64,000 nt of DNA from assembly GCF_003573695.1 (NCBI RefSeq), contig NC_039359.1, positions 122,829,849 through 122,893,848 on the forward strand. The letters run 5' to 3'. The translations under genes were made by a program, and so were the position numbers. Positions within the stretch are counted from its first letter, which is position 1. Every line of letters begins with the position of its first letter. Positions 33,623 to 46,063 of this stretch are shown in pieces. The notes beneath the pieces are model-generated. The model made no database searches. It was given only the letters and a program-made list of their open reading frames with translations, and had not been told where the DNA came from. The DNA comes from Papaver somniferum (lineage: Eukaryota > Streptophyta > Magnoliopsida > Ranunculales > Papaveraceae).

Positions 33623-34863
33623 CTTAATAAATTAGATAGTAGTGCCGACCTTATCTCTATAGCTAAGGGTGATTCTAAGCAATTCCTGCCTCTTAGCTTA
33701 TATGCTAATTACGTAAAGAGAGAGCTAAATTCTTGGGTTGCTACGCATATCAATTTCTCAGATTTAACATCTCCAAGCACCTGGCAGTACTATGTCTCTG
33801 GCTGTGTGTGAAACACGTGTAATGAACATGCATGTAATAACCGGAATATGCTTTCATGCAAATCGAAGGAAAACAAGATCGGAGATATGTGAAGTGTGTT
33901 GGTACGTCATACATAGGAGTGTATAGGGGCGGAACTAGGTTTCACATGTAGAAGGAGCGTGAACTCAACAAAAATTTTGCTCCCTACTTATAACCCCTTT
34001 CTATGTATAACACTCATACTCACTCTGTTTCTTAAGAAAAGATACTTTCACTTTTCAATTTAACTTATTTTTAGGTTAAAATGAAAAAATGAAAATATCT
34101 CTTTTTAAAAAATGGAGATAAATTTATTTTATTTATTTAGCACATAAACAAAAATAAAGTAATAGCATTTTCTTTTTTTGGATGGCTAGAGGCAGGGAAA
34201 GTCAAGTCCTGATCAGCCACTAAGTGTATATCTAGTTGTTTTTAAATTGAATAACTCTAAATACTTTTTCAATAATGTATTAGTATAAAATAAAACAACA
34301 TTGATATTTAATGTTTTTAACAGAAATATTTTATCCCACGTTTTTATACAAATATAATAGGATATATTGGATGTTTTTTATCGGTGTCGTTGAAACAGTT
34401 TGTAGGGGTATCATCTTCGATTATTGAGATTCAAAAAGGTTAGAAAAAAGAGTTGGAGTGTTGGGAAGTTTGTTATTAAAAGTTAAAAATCTGGTGAAAC
34501 CTCTGGTTAATAATTAGCATGAGGATACATTCCATAAAATTCAAAAAAATGATTACTGATTTGACCGTCGGATCACACAAATAATATTCCCCTACTAATA
34601 TGGCACCCACCTTTAGCAATCATGAAAATGTCATCCATCCACGTGAAGCCGCTAATGGATTGATATTCTACGGTGAGTTAAGTTACTTTCTGAATACGAA
34701 AATTTCACTTTAAAGTGTCAAAGTTCCTATAAACCAACTCCCAATCCAAAATTAGTAAGGTTTCACCTATTTGTCACCTACATTTTTCTTATTTACTACC
34801 CTCACAATTCCATTTCTAAAGTGATTTTACTTTTTCATATTTACCAACTACAAAATTCAAATT
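33623..34863. other. Intergenic DNA with a small Stowaway-like element
   Basis: No gene seen. At 34023-34117 the ends CTCTGTTTCTTAAGAAAAGA and, read inwards, CTCCATTTTTTAAAAAGAGA form inverted repeats about 95 bp apart, like a Stowaway (Tc1/Mariner) MITE. The TA duplication is not clear. Confidence 0.4.
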
Positions 34864-35485
34864 TGTTAGAGCGCTGCTCAGTCGAACTCACAAATTTTGC
34901 TATCTCAAGCTTGTTGTCAAATTTAGTCGCACAAAACTATATCTTGATTTTTAGTCTACATTTAGTCAAGCCTCGTACTAGGATTAGAAGTGTGTAGTGC
35001 AGTATCAGACATCACTGAATCACCTATTGAAGACAGAGATCAACCGAAGACATTTGGAGAACTTGATCAACAAAATCTATATGAAGACTTAAACATTCTA
35101 TTTACTACATGATCAACATTCTATCTTTATGATACTAAGTCGTATAACTACGTGGACTTTAAACATTGCATATAAGAAGTTTCGAGTCAAGATTGTCTTG
35201 TTGAAATCTCGAAATATGATTCAAGCAATAGTCATTAACAACTTAAAAACTTCACTTAGCGATTCTTGAATCCAGGTCCGACTATCTTTTACATTGATAG
35301 TTCATGTATCCTGATCTTTCTTTTCTGTTATCGAGGTTTTTGTAATCTCTTTCAGGCGACATAGATAGAAATCAAAAAGTTCTCTTCATCTCAAACTTTG
35401 TGATTCCAGAAGATAGATATTCGATAATGATGCTCGTCTAAGATTGTTCCTGTGAGGTGGTTAATAATCTGGTCTGCTCTTCGTA
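34864..35485 (+). repeat. Partial, diverged LTR of the TGTTAGAGC family
   Basis: Starts TGTTAGAGCGCTGCTCAGTC and follows the order of the LTR at 43266, including CTTGATTTTTAGTCTAC and CATCAACA-like stretches. A middle part is missing, then GTGATTCCAGAAG and a diverged GTTCCTGTGAGGTGGT stretch match the R/U5 region. No internal region or second LTR is present. Confidence 0.6.
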
Positions 35486-37164
35486 AGTCATAATCACCGG
35501 ATTTGTGATGTTTGCTAGCTTTTCTACTGCAAACATATTTCTCCACCTTGATCTCATGATATAAACGAAAATCAAATATGCTTATCTGTTTTCTCCGCAA
35601 TGTGTGCTACAAGAATAAACAAAATTCCTGCAAAATTAGTCCTCTCTTCAATTCTCTCATCATTTATGTCTCTTCTCTTCAAAAAGGAAAAGAAGTTTTT
35701 GACGAAATTGAAGAGTGGTGACAAGTTAACAAGAACTTGAGAGGGTACGATGCGATGCAATGGATAAGTACAAGCTATTTTACATTATTGAGAGGAAAAA
35801 TCATAGTGCAAATACATATTTGTTCTTGATGATGCTCTATTGAAGAACCATCCACCATAACCATGATTCTGCTCCTGCCTTTGAAGATGAACATAGGTAG
35901 ATGGATAAAAAGCTCAGGGTTAGGTTTGCTTTCTTTCTCTTCGTAGAGGCGATAGATGAATGAGGCACAATCTTTGATTTCGTTTCTTTTGTGATTTTGG
36001 TTAAGTAGGAATTGTGAAATTAGAGCTCAGTGAATGATTTCTTTGATTGGATTTCCCCAATTTTGAAACCCTAGAAATTAGACTGAGATAAAAGAGATGG
36101 GGAAGCCACTTGATTTAAGAATTATTTTGGGTTTGGAAAAGAAAGAGGAGATGGTTGAGAAATAGAACATAAGAAGGTGGTTGTGATTACGAGAAGGTAA
36201 GTGGACGGTTATGATGGTTGTTGCACTGGTAGTGAGATGGTGGCAGAAAAAGAGAAGGGAATGATAGTTGCGGTGATGGTGATGGGTATGTTTACAGCTA
36301 GTTGAGATGCCACCTATGGAGGAGGAATGGAACACGGTTTCATGAAGGGAATTTTGGGTAGTAGATGATTTAATAAAGTGAGGGTACAATTGTAAATTAA
36401 TTAACCATTAGATTTAATTTAATTTTTTGCACAATTATTAACCAGAAGTCAAGACCTAAATCGAGTCAACGCCAGTCAATGACTATTTCAGGTACCAAAC
36501 ACCAAGCTGGACAAATGTTAGATCAAACTCAAAAACTGGACAAAACTTGAGTACCAAAAACAAAATAATCCAAATCTTAATACCATAACATTAAATTGGA
36601 CTTTAAATCCAGTGTCGTGGGAACTCAAAATCAAAATAAGATAAAGTGTTTACGGACTATTTGTATTGAAAGTTAAAACAAACATATACTGTTGTTAGCA
36701 AATCATGAGGTTTTTGAAGTATATCGACACAAGAAATTGACCTTACTTGTTCACAACTTAAATAATGTACTAATGTGACTACAAAGGTACAATATTGTCC
36801 TGATCATGCAGAAAGTAATGTCAGATTGTTAATGTATACCACAACAAAAAAAGAACGGTAAAATTTGGAAATAACATACCTCTCACGTTATACCATGGAT
36901 ATTTAAGCTAATTATACTATAGGTATTTGCATTGTTATATGCATTTCAAAACACATATTTAATGAATATAAACGTGATTATCAATCAAAACGTGATTTTC
37001 AAAAGACAATAACATGTTTTGCCACAACATTCATACTTATTTGATCCTCTTTTGCAAACTCTGAGTGTTAATAGTTTGAATGACAGTTTAGTGATTAATT
37101 AAGCTTTGAAATGTCAAAAATGAGCTAGAATAAGAGAGAATTCATCAAACAAGTGAATCGTCAA
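35486..37164. other. Intergenic DNA, no gene seen
   Basis: AT-rich. Short open frames, including a His/Ser-rich one on the minus strand at 36078-36389, have no family features. Nothing else is supported. Confidence 0.35.
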
Positions 37165-37545
37165 GTTTTTTTTTTATACTAAGATGGGAATTTTTATTAA
37201 CAGTTGGAAATAGTTACACCATTCATGTCATCTTGTAATGTTGCCATTATAAAGTTTGGTGGATGCTGGATCCAACTCCTACTTAAATGAAAAGAGCGTG
37301 CATGCTTTGACAGCTTATCTGCTGGTTTATTATGATGTCTATTAATGGACTTGCAAGCCCACAATGGATACTTTCTAAAGAGACTAATAATATCGAAAAT
37401 CCTATTCCGCAGCTTGTTGATAGTTTCTCTTAGCTGCTGACACCACATTCTGAGCATCCAATTCAAAATACACCCGTTATATGTTGAACTCCTCCGCCCA
37501 TAGCATAGCCTGCATCATACCAAATCCAGTACACATTATGTATGA
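37165..37545 (-). pseudogene. Short LINE 3' fragment (RNase H end)
   Basis: The minus strand encodes MMQAMLWAEEFNI, then FELDAQNVVSAAKRN, and in another frame WACKSINRHHNKPADKLSKHA. These are the last motifs of the LINE RNase H-like domain. A T-run at 37166-37176 is the poly(A) tail on the minus strand. Strongly 5'-truncated and frameshifted. Confidence 0.6.
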
Positions 37546-38288
37546 GTTTTTATATTTGTTTAATGGAGCCAAATTTTAAGGGGGGAAAAATTCAAACCAA
37601 AACTCCCAAGATAACATACACTAGTTTTATAGTTTAACATAAAACCGAAACTCCCAAGATAACATACACTAGTTTTCTAGTTTAATAGTTTAACATAAAA
37701 AAAAAAACTTGTTCTCGCTTTATAAACCATATACTAACTTCTCCATACCATGGACTGCGACAACATCTTTCATTTTTTCAATTAATTTCCACCAACATCT
37801 CATATACGGGAAGGAAAAAACATATACTCACCAGCTCTCAGTCTCATACTGTAACTCTTTGATATTATTTTAGCCATGACTTATACGCCCAAAACAGTTA
37901 GTTTTATAGGATAGCTGGACACGAATGTCCGATTATTATTTTCATTACTTTCGTTGAAATGACATATCAAAGGGATTAATTGTGACTCATACAGACGGCG
38001 TGTTATCTACCTACTTTCATGAATGAAACATACTTAGTTATAGTTCTAATCATTTATCTTGGTATGCTGCACAGTTGGAGTATGGGGTAACAAATGTTTG
38101 GGTCATTAGTGAGTATTGCAAACTCTGATTAAGCTAAGAACATGAGTGCCAAAATTCTCGAAATTGGCAATTGAAATTCACAAGGATGTTTCATGAACTA
38201 AAGAGACGTAGTATGTCGACTATCAATATGTTTTCATTTTTAAAAAACTTCTATAATGGACTTGGTAAAAGGGGGGAAAACAAAAAAT

Positions 38289-38722
38289 ATTCCTGTTTGG
38301 TATAGTTTTCAAAAACAGTTTTCTGTTTTTAAAAACACAGAAAACAGAAAACAGGAGAAAACGCGTTTGGTAAGGACAATTTCAGAAAATGTTTTCTATC
38401 TGTTTTCTGTTTTTAAAAACAAAAAAAATGAAAACAACAAATTATTGTTTTCTGTGTTTTCTCTTTTTTTCTTTTCTTTATTCTTTTCTTCTTTTCAGAA
38501 CAAAGTAAGAGATGGGGAATGACTGCAAGTGAGTCATGGCTAATATCACTATCTCTTAGACGAATCTTTACATTTGATCCGATTTAGTTGGTTTTCCTTG
38601 TTTTCAAAAACAATTTACCAAACAATTTTTAGAAAATGAAAACAAGGAAAAAAGGGTATGTTTTTAAAACAGTGGAAAACTATTTTTGAAAACTGTTTTT
38701 CAAAACTGTACCAAACAGGCCC
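38289..38722. mobile_element. MITE with CCTGTTTGGTA termini
   Basis: Left end TTCCTGTTTGGTATAGTTTT and right end, read inwards, GGGCCTGTTTGGTACAGTTT are inverted repeats continuing over about 35 bp (GTTTTCAAAAACAGTTTTC-like). CCTGTTTGGT termini are common in plant hAT and PIF/Harbinger MITEs. TTA follows the right end, but the left copy is unclear. The interior is rich in GTTTTCTGTTTTT repeats. Confidence 0.55.
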
Positions 38723-40360
38723 TTAGTATTCTATTTTCTGTTTTTAGAAACAAAACTAGTCATAAAAACCCAAGGTGACCAAACTTGTGGTATAAAAACC
38801 CCATTCAAATGTTGGGATCCATTAAAACTCCATCTTAAACAAAATTGATACAAAAATCCCAAATTTTTAAAACTTGATACAAAAACCCCAAATTTCAAAA
38901 TTGGTTTCATCAAATTCTATGATGTTTCATCAAATTCTTTGGGGTTTTTGTGTTACTTTTGTTTTGATGGGTTTTTTATGGATGGATAGTGACACATTTG
39001 GGGTTATAACTCGCGGACCGTTTTAGAAATGTGGAATTATCTGTAGATAATGTGCATAATTTTACGCGTTGGAGAATTGGAAAACCTATGAATAATGCGC
39101 AACCTTTTTGGCTCTTCGCCTTTTCAAGAGCTCGGTTAATGTGGCTTGTGGACTATTTAAAACGTGGTTTCGGGTATTTGTATTATTTGAACGCAAGGTT
39201 TTATTTTCCGTTTTTCATTTTTAATTTCTTGAAACTGTCCTTTCTATCTCAAAAAGGGACTTCCCTAGAGGTCACATAATGACATGAGGGCAATTCTTAA
39301 GGGAGATATAGATATAAGAGTACACAAGTGAAGGCTCAAGGATATTGCGAGGTATCCCCGAAAACACTAGGAAAATCCTCCTTTGGCTCTGGACACTGTT
39401 GGACAACCAATTGTATAATGTTGTTTGCGTCCTAAATAAGATGATAAGTAGGTCCATCCGTCGATGAATATCATTTTTCTTCAAGCCTTGATATGGCCGT
39501 AAATATAAAATAAGACATAACAACAACAACAAAACTAACCATTTCTGTTTCCAAATGACTTGTGAATTCAAATGACTTGCGAAATCCATTCATGTGTAAT
39601 GCATTACTTGGTCTGATGACTCTTATGGTAAATCACGTATAATTTACGTGTAAAAAGTCATCTCTCGTTCATAATCAAGTCACTCAACACCAGCCTCATA
39701 ATTTATCTAAATCAATCTCAGCAGGTCAACTGAACACATTTGTATTCATGAGGATTATGAAAGTTCTATGTTTCTCCGACGATAACATGGTTATACTAAT
39801 TCAGAGCTGAAATATTCAAGAAACTTTAAAAAATGACTTGGATGCATTACATTGACTAGTAAGGTAAGACAGTCTGTGAATTTGGATTCTTTTAGGATAT
39901 AATGATATGATATCTTTTCTCCAATTCTGATAAGAATTCACCATTTTGTAACGAAGATCAACGCCATTTCTGATCGTTATAGAGATTATTTACATCTCTA
40001 GGTTCCCTGCTCCTTTATTTATTTTCCTCCTAAAATCAAACACTGAAATTCAACGTAATGTTAATCGATTTTGCTATCACGTCGACTTAGAGGTACTATG
40101 GGGAACAAGTTGTCACGCTGTGTACGCCCCTGTTTCACAGTCTATCTGTCAATTGCGCAAGAGTGAGAGTTTATCTGAAGTAAAGCAATTTTTGTCATAA
40201 TCTTTCTTTTTTTTTTTTCTTGATGGGTTTGATAGTTCAGATTTCTAGCAGATTATTATTTTTTTGAACTGTGGGATTATATTTTTGGAAACTTGAAACC
40301 AAGAATGACACCTTATTCTTCCTCTGCCACAGGTTTCTGCAGGTTTGAGAGAACTATTGG
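38723..40360. other. Intergenic DNA upstream of the vWA-like gene
   Basis: No supported gene. An ATG at 40101 starting MGNKLSRC (a possible N-myristoylation site like those on RGLG proteins) could mark an old first exon of the next gene, but I found no splice path that stays in frame. Confidence 0.3.
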
Positions 40361-41740
40361 ATGGCGAATCAGTTAATCTCATATTCGGAATCTGTTTCAA
40401 TAGAAGCCAGGGCTGGACAGGTTTGTTTCGCTATTGCATGCGTAGTAGTGAATTCCTCATATGTTTATAGGATCCATACTAATGTATTTATTTTTTTATT
40501 TTTTTTGAATTCAGTGAGGGAGAACAATTTGCATTACATAGACCGTAAGGCAAAAAATAACCCCAACGCTTACGAAAATGCCATAACTATTATCGGCAGA
40601 ACAATAAATGACATCCATGCGGATAATCAGTCAATATACTGCTTTGGCTTTGGGGACGGTACTGCCTTCGCTTGATGCTTTTGTGATTTATTTTTCGATT
40701 TTCTTTTGAATTTTGAGGTCAGTTTTATTTTCTTGTTACAAATTTTCACAGCTACGACACATCACATGGAAATCTTTAAATTTTTTAATGAACCCTGCGA
40801 AGGAGTCGATGAAGCATTAACGCAATACAGACATGCTGCGAAAACTGCACGACCTACAGGTAAGTTTCTTTACTTTGTCCATCGTTTGAGGCTTGATCTT
40901 CTTTTCCTTTTTGTGGCTAATAGTTTCAATTAACTGCGGCAGAAAGAGTATCCTACGGTTCAATTATTCGTAAGGCTACCTGCATTGCTAGTGAAAAGCG
41001 TGACCAGCACCATTTGTTGGTTATACTTGCTAGTGAGCCGGTACGTTTGAACTTTCATCCACATTATACCTTGACATCTGGTGCTTTAATTAAGATCATA
41101 GAATTTCGCATCAGCCATACTCCAATGGTGGTTACAGGTATCAAGGAGTTTCGATACGAAGCGTGGACAGCTAAGTCTTGACGAGAAAAATACTTACCAT
41201 GCAATCGAGGACGCAAGGTTTGTTTTTCAGGACTTTTACCAACTTCTAATCTCCGTTTTCTGCTTTTAGTTTGGTCAAGCCATTGTTTATTTATGGACAA
41301 GTTCATTGCAGAGAGTTTCGCTTGTCAATCGTTCTGGTTGGCGTTGGGGAGACAAATGCCAACATGAAAAACGGACTTGGGATCTCTCGTTGTTGTAGAT
41401 ACAACAGTTTCAAGGTATGTAGCCATGTTAGTTTCAGATCGATGTTATATTGCAGTTCATCCATAGGTTTGTCCAGCTATAACTTAATTACTAGCTAGCG
41501 AACTCCAAGTTTCGAGTGATCCTCCCAAAATTAAGTAGCTCCTAGCTAGCGAATTCCAATATCAGAAAATACCTAGTGCAACTCAAGGTTTAATTGCAAT
41601 TCTTATTTATTTTGCAGTTTGTGGACTATACACAAGTCATGAGAGACTCACCCACTGGGAGAAAAGAGATAGATTTTTGTCTTGCGGTCACTGAAAATCT
41701 CCCTAGGCATATTACACAGACTGCGAATTTGTCGAGGTAA
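40361..41740 (+). pseudogene. RGLG/copine-like vWA gene, truncated at both ends
   Basis: Seven exons with intact GT-AG sites: 40361-40424 (uncertain), 40515-40658, 40752-40859, 40943-41040, 41138-41217, 41312-41414 and 41618-41740; about 239 residues. The product follows the RGLG/copine vWA domain: NPNAYENAITIIGRT, YCFGFGD, FFNEPCEGVDEAL, HHLLVILASE, VSRSFDTKRGQLSLDEKNTY, LSIVLVGVGE and FVDYTQVMRDSPTGRKEIDF. Family members (RGLG E3 ubiquitin ligases, membrane-associated, hormone and drought signalling) are about 400-490 residues. The exon with the metal-ion site (DFTKSN in relatives) and the C-terminal RING are both missing. The preserved introns and frame argue that it was under selection until recently, or is a divergent short gene. 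Exon 1 is the weakest part: its donor is chosen only to keep phase. Confidence 0.7.
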
Positions 41741-41809
41741 TGATGAATATTATTCACCTGTGTTAGAGTATCTGGGTTCTGTCTTAAAAAGCTTTCTCTT
41801 AGTTTAATA

Positions 41810-41891
41810 TTCCCTCCGATTTTGAAAAAAAAAATACTATCATTTTCTTTTTCAGTCCGGCGGTAGTATCTGTTTTCCAGATACGGGGGAG
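41810..41891. mobile_element. Small Stowaway-like MITE
   Basis: Starts TTCCCTCCGAT and ends ATACGGGGGAG, inverted repeats about 82 bp apart, with TA on both sides (41808-41809 and 41892-41893). It lies about 70 bp after the vWA-like gene. Confidence 0.4.
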
Positions 41892-42171
41892 TATTTTTTT
41901 TTACGTGAAAGTAAGTTTTGAACCTTGAACATTATATAAGCGTACTAATAAAAAAAAATTTGTTTTTATGTAGATCTAACTTAGTCCCGGTTGAAGTACC
42001 TCCATCCAATGATTTTCTACCTTAATTTGACGACTTCGTCAAATACTACCCAGCTTTGCTTATCTGATTTCTATGTATATACACCGTTTTCCTTTATTTT
42101 TATATGTCTCTTTATTGCAAGTGATTGATGTAATTACAAGTGACAACAAGTAAATAAGTAAATCGAAATAA

Positions 42172-43262
42172 TGTTAGAGCGTAGTGTAACAAGAGAGTGT
42201 AACATAAACTCTTTGCCACAATTTTTTGTTAGTATTTCTGTTAAGATTTGTTTTACGTTTGTTTTGTTAGCTCTCCTAACAGTGACATGTTTGACAGTCT
42301 GTCAATTGAGTATGTAATATAAATAATGGACTCTCCCCTCTCTCATTCTTTAAGAATAATGAGAGAAGAGAGGAGAAATGAGTTGAAATAGTTCCCTGAT
42401 ATGGTATCAGACTGTGGGTCCATTTTTAGAACATAACTCTTCTCTGCTTTGAAACTTAATTTCTTAGTTCAAAGGTGAATTCAGATTCTTCTCCAACTTT
42501 TTAACATGTTTCTCTAACCTTCAAACCTCCATTAAAAGTTAATTCAACAAACTATGTCTTTCGGAAGTTTCGGACCGCTTCATTACTTTATAGCTATAAT
42601 GTTTTTCGATTTGTTTGATGGCTCTTTTGTTACTCCAATTAAGTATCTTAAGTCTTCATATCTTGGTTCTTCTACAGTTGAACGAGACTCTACTTCTTCT
42701 TATGTTGATGATGAATTTGTTTCAGCTCCTGCGTATGTTTCTTCGCTCAATCAAGATCAAGCAATCTATCTTGGTTAATATCTGCATTAGTTGAAGAGTT
42801 TCATGTGCAAGTTCTTGGTTGTAAAACTTTTTGCTACCATATGAAAGATTATAACGTGATTATAATGCAAATACTAAATCTAGATTGATGCAGCTTAAAT
42901 CTGAACTTTAAAAGCTCAAGAAAGGATCTGGTTCGATGATTTTTTTTTCTTTAATGGAGCTAGATTTGTTTCTCACAAACTTGCATAGATTTATCGTGCA
43001 GTTCCTAATGAAGATTTAGTATATCATGTTCTTCAACGCTATTGGCAGAGTAGAATTTTTTCAAAACTTCTTTCAACATTCAATAATTGAAGAATTTAGA
43101 ACCTATTACTTCTACTAATCTTGGATTACGACATGATGAGAAATCTCGAGTTACATCTTCTATTTGAATCATGATTTATTATTGCTTCTGCTAATGCAGT
43201 TCATCAACAATCTGCTTCTACGATTCCAATATCAAATAATTCACCTTATTATCGAGGTAATT
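42172..43262 (+). mobile_element. Copia element fragment: 5' LTR and gag start
   Basis: The LTR (42172-42399) starts TGTTAGAGCGTAG and is followed by a tRNA-Met type binding site TGGTATCAGA (42402-42411). The gag begins at 42554 with MSFGSFGPLHY. It then has DLFDGSFVTPIKYL, AYVSSLNQDQAIYL, and after stops LKSFMCKFLVVKLFATI, matching copia gag landmarks (FvDGs, Np.y..W..qDq.i). Only the N-terminal third is left. The body ends where the LTR at 43266 inserted. No second LTR found. Confidence 0.65.
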
Positions 43263-44765
43263 TTTAGAGCATCGCTCGGTTGAACTTGCAAGTTTTGATA
43301 TCTGAAGCTTGTTGTCTATGTTATATGTGCAAAACTATATCTTGATTTCTGGTCTGCTAAAGTCAATTCTCAGACTAGGATTAGAGTATGGTAGTTGAGT
43401 ATCAGATATCACTGAATAATCCTTGAAGATTGAAAACTGAAGAACATACGAAGATATTTGCGAGAACTTCATCAACAAAGAAGTATGTGAAGAGTGACCT
43501 ATTTTATTTACTCATGGCATATACCATTTTATTTTATGAGACTATGTCGTATGATTTTAGTAGATTTAATATTGCAAACAAGAAATTTCGAATTCAAGCT
43601 TGTCTTGGTTAAACTCTAGAAATATGATTCGAGCAATGAATTCTCATAGATCCTTAGCAATCTTAGTTAGAATTGTTCACAACTATTTTTGTTTCAAGTT
43701 GATCATTTGAAAATTGTTGAAGCAACAATGCATATTGTTAGAGCACTGCTCGGTCGAACTCGCAGGCGTTGCTACTCAAGCTTGTTGTCAAGTTTAGTTT
43801 CCAAAACTATAAGTCTTGATTTCTAGTCTACTTATAGCTAAGTATCGGATTAGGATAGAAAGTGTAGTTGAGCATTAGACTTCACGGCGTTCATCGATTG
43901 AAGACGAAGAACTACTAAGGGGATCTTGTGGAACTTCATCAACAAAAGGTATGTGGAGACTTGAACTCATCTATCACTCAAAAGTTTATCTACTTTGTCT
44001 CCTATTTGAGACAAAAGTCGTATAGCTATATAAACTTCGATTATACACATTTGATATTTCGATCAGAGTTTAACTCGCTTACATATTTCTCGAAATATGT
44101 GTTGGTAAGCTTTCGCTTTAACCAAATTCATCTTATATTCTTGACGAAAGTCAAAAGATAATCATGTGAAAATTTCCTGGTAACATCTTACATGATTTGT
44201 GTAAGACAGTCATTTGATGTAGACTCAGAATGTTTCATATTGATCATTCAATCATTTGAAAATTGCTTTGAAACTAATAGTTTGTGTGAGACAGCTATTG
44301 TCGTCTTCCGATAATGTTTCAATGGTTGAAATGAGAGTTTAGAACAATTGGATATAAGCACAGTATGCGTACTTTCATATGTGTAATCCAAATCCGGGAA
44401 CCATGGTATGCATACCCGTATGCGTACTGATTGGTTTAGTAAAGGTCTGGAAACCAAGTACGCATACAGGTATGTGTACTGGCGTGAGGTTCAAGTTCCG
44501 GGACTTTACTGAGGTTGGTGGTATGCGTACCAGTTCGCGTACTGGCGAACCCAAACTCAGCCCGGCCACTAAGGTATGCGTACCCGTTTGCATACTTGAG
44601 TGGATTATGTTCTAAAATGGGTTTGTTCATGAACTAATACATTTATATAATAAGGAATGAAATCTTTTGAAAACCGTGGCTATAATGTTCATGAATTGAT
44701 TCGAGTGAATCAAAATCGATTTTGCTTCAATTATGTCTTGTATACTTCTATGAGAATATAAACAA

Positions 44766-45739
44766 GAGATATTTTGTAAAAGGGTCGTATGTTTTGTGCC
44801 TAATTAGGGTCTGGATCGTAGAAGATGATGTTGATGCATTAGAAGTATTTTGTTTTGCTAAACATCTGGAACATTGGTCGAATTGCGTTGACAGTTAAAT
44901 ATCCTAAATATATTTATCTCTCTAGTCTCTTTTCCATTTTTCTTCTGTTTTTATGAATTCCTTTTCGTCCACTTTTTTTTTCCCTCAGTAACGTGAAAGT
45001 TTCAGTGAATTTTCTTCTTTCTTCCCCTTTCAAGTTCTATCATCTTCTTTATTACCGTCACATCGTCACTCCCTTGTCTACTCCCACTACTTCCATGAAA
45101 TATCAGATGATTCTGAATAATTAAAGTATACCAAAAAAATCAAGATTTAGTAAAGAACCAAACGCATACTTTAGTTCGATCAGATTTGTTTAACAAAAAC
45201 ATAATTTTAAAAAATCTTCTTTTTTTAGCCCTGAATTTCAGCATTCACCCCATTCATAAACCACAAACTAAAGAGAGGGGAAATTGTACTCCTGATTGCA
45301 TAGATTCAAATTAATTAAACCAAAACCTTACTAGAATCAAACAATGGGTTTTCCTGAACAAGTACCCAATCTTCAAAACCCCATTAAACCAAAGAAAATC
45401 ATTTGATTTATTTTATCCACAGAGAAGAATGAATGGACATACGAATTTGTGACCTAATCTAGTGCGTAAATACAACGGAGAAAAACATTAGTGAACAATC
45501 TTCTTATGGATTCGGTGAAAGAAGATTTGTCTGAAAATGTAATTAGTATGTGTGATGAAATGTTTCTGTGTAGCTTGGTTACGGTTAAGGTATGATGTCA
45601 ATTAACTATTTTACAAGGGCATTCTAGTAAGCAATTTGGATGGTCAAAGTTAGTCTACAACCCTAATGCATCAACTGCACGTTCTACGACCCAGACCTTA
45701 ATTAGACATAAAGGTTACGACCCTTTTACAAAATAACTC
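44766..45739. mobile_element. Mutator-like MITE with perfect 9-bp target duplication
   Basis: The ends start GAGATATTTTGTAAAAGGGT and, read inwards from the right, GAGTTATTTTGTAAAAGGGT, and stay similar over about 80 bp. The flanks are both TATAAACAA (44757-44765 and 45740-45748). No transposase. It is inserted in the U3 of the solo LTR between the motif cluster and the TATA box. Confidence 0.85.
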
Positions 45740-46055
45740 TATAAACAATTGAACAACTCTAGAACTACTTTCATTTGAGTCATTTGAACTAGTTATGGTG
45801 AAGATGAATAAGGTTGATATGAAAGTGTTCATATGGCTGACTTCGGTTAACTATTGTTGAGCTAACAAAGGTGTACACATTTAGGTATAGTTACCCATAT
45901 CTAAATGAAGTCACTTTTCATTTGTGTGTAACAAGCTAAGTTCGATCTAACGGTTGAAAGATATTAGCTTGAGTCTAATCAGGTTTTCATCTTACTGTGA
46001 ATATTGAATGTTTTGTTACCAAGGTAACATTGATTGCAAACCCTGATTTGAAGAC

Positions 46056-46063
46056 TATATAAA
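46056..46063 (+). promoter_or_regulatory. TATA box of the solo LTR
   Basis: ACTATATAAAGGAGAACTCT, conserved with the boxes at 50955 and 57055. Confidence 0.6.

Noticed and set aside
34864..35485. Complete LTR retrotransposon
   Set aside because: Only one partial LTR; no binding site, internal region or second LTR.
36078..36389. 103-residue His/Ser-rich minus-strand frame
   Set aside because: Low-complexity translation of GGT/GAT-rich DNA; no homology recognised.
40101..40170. ATG starting MGNKLSRC as true start of the vWA gene
   Set aside because: All splice paths I tried into 40361-40424 or 40515 hit a stop or break phase.
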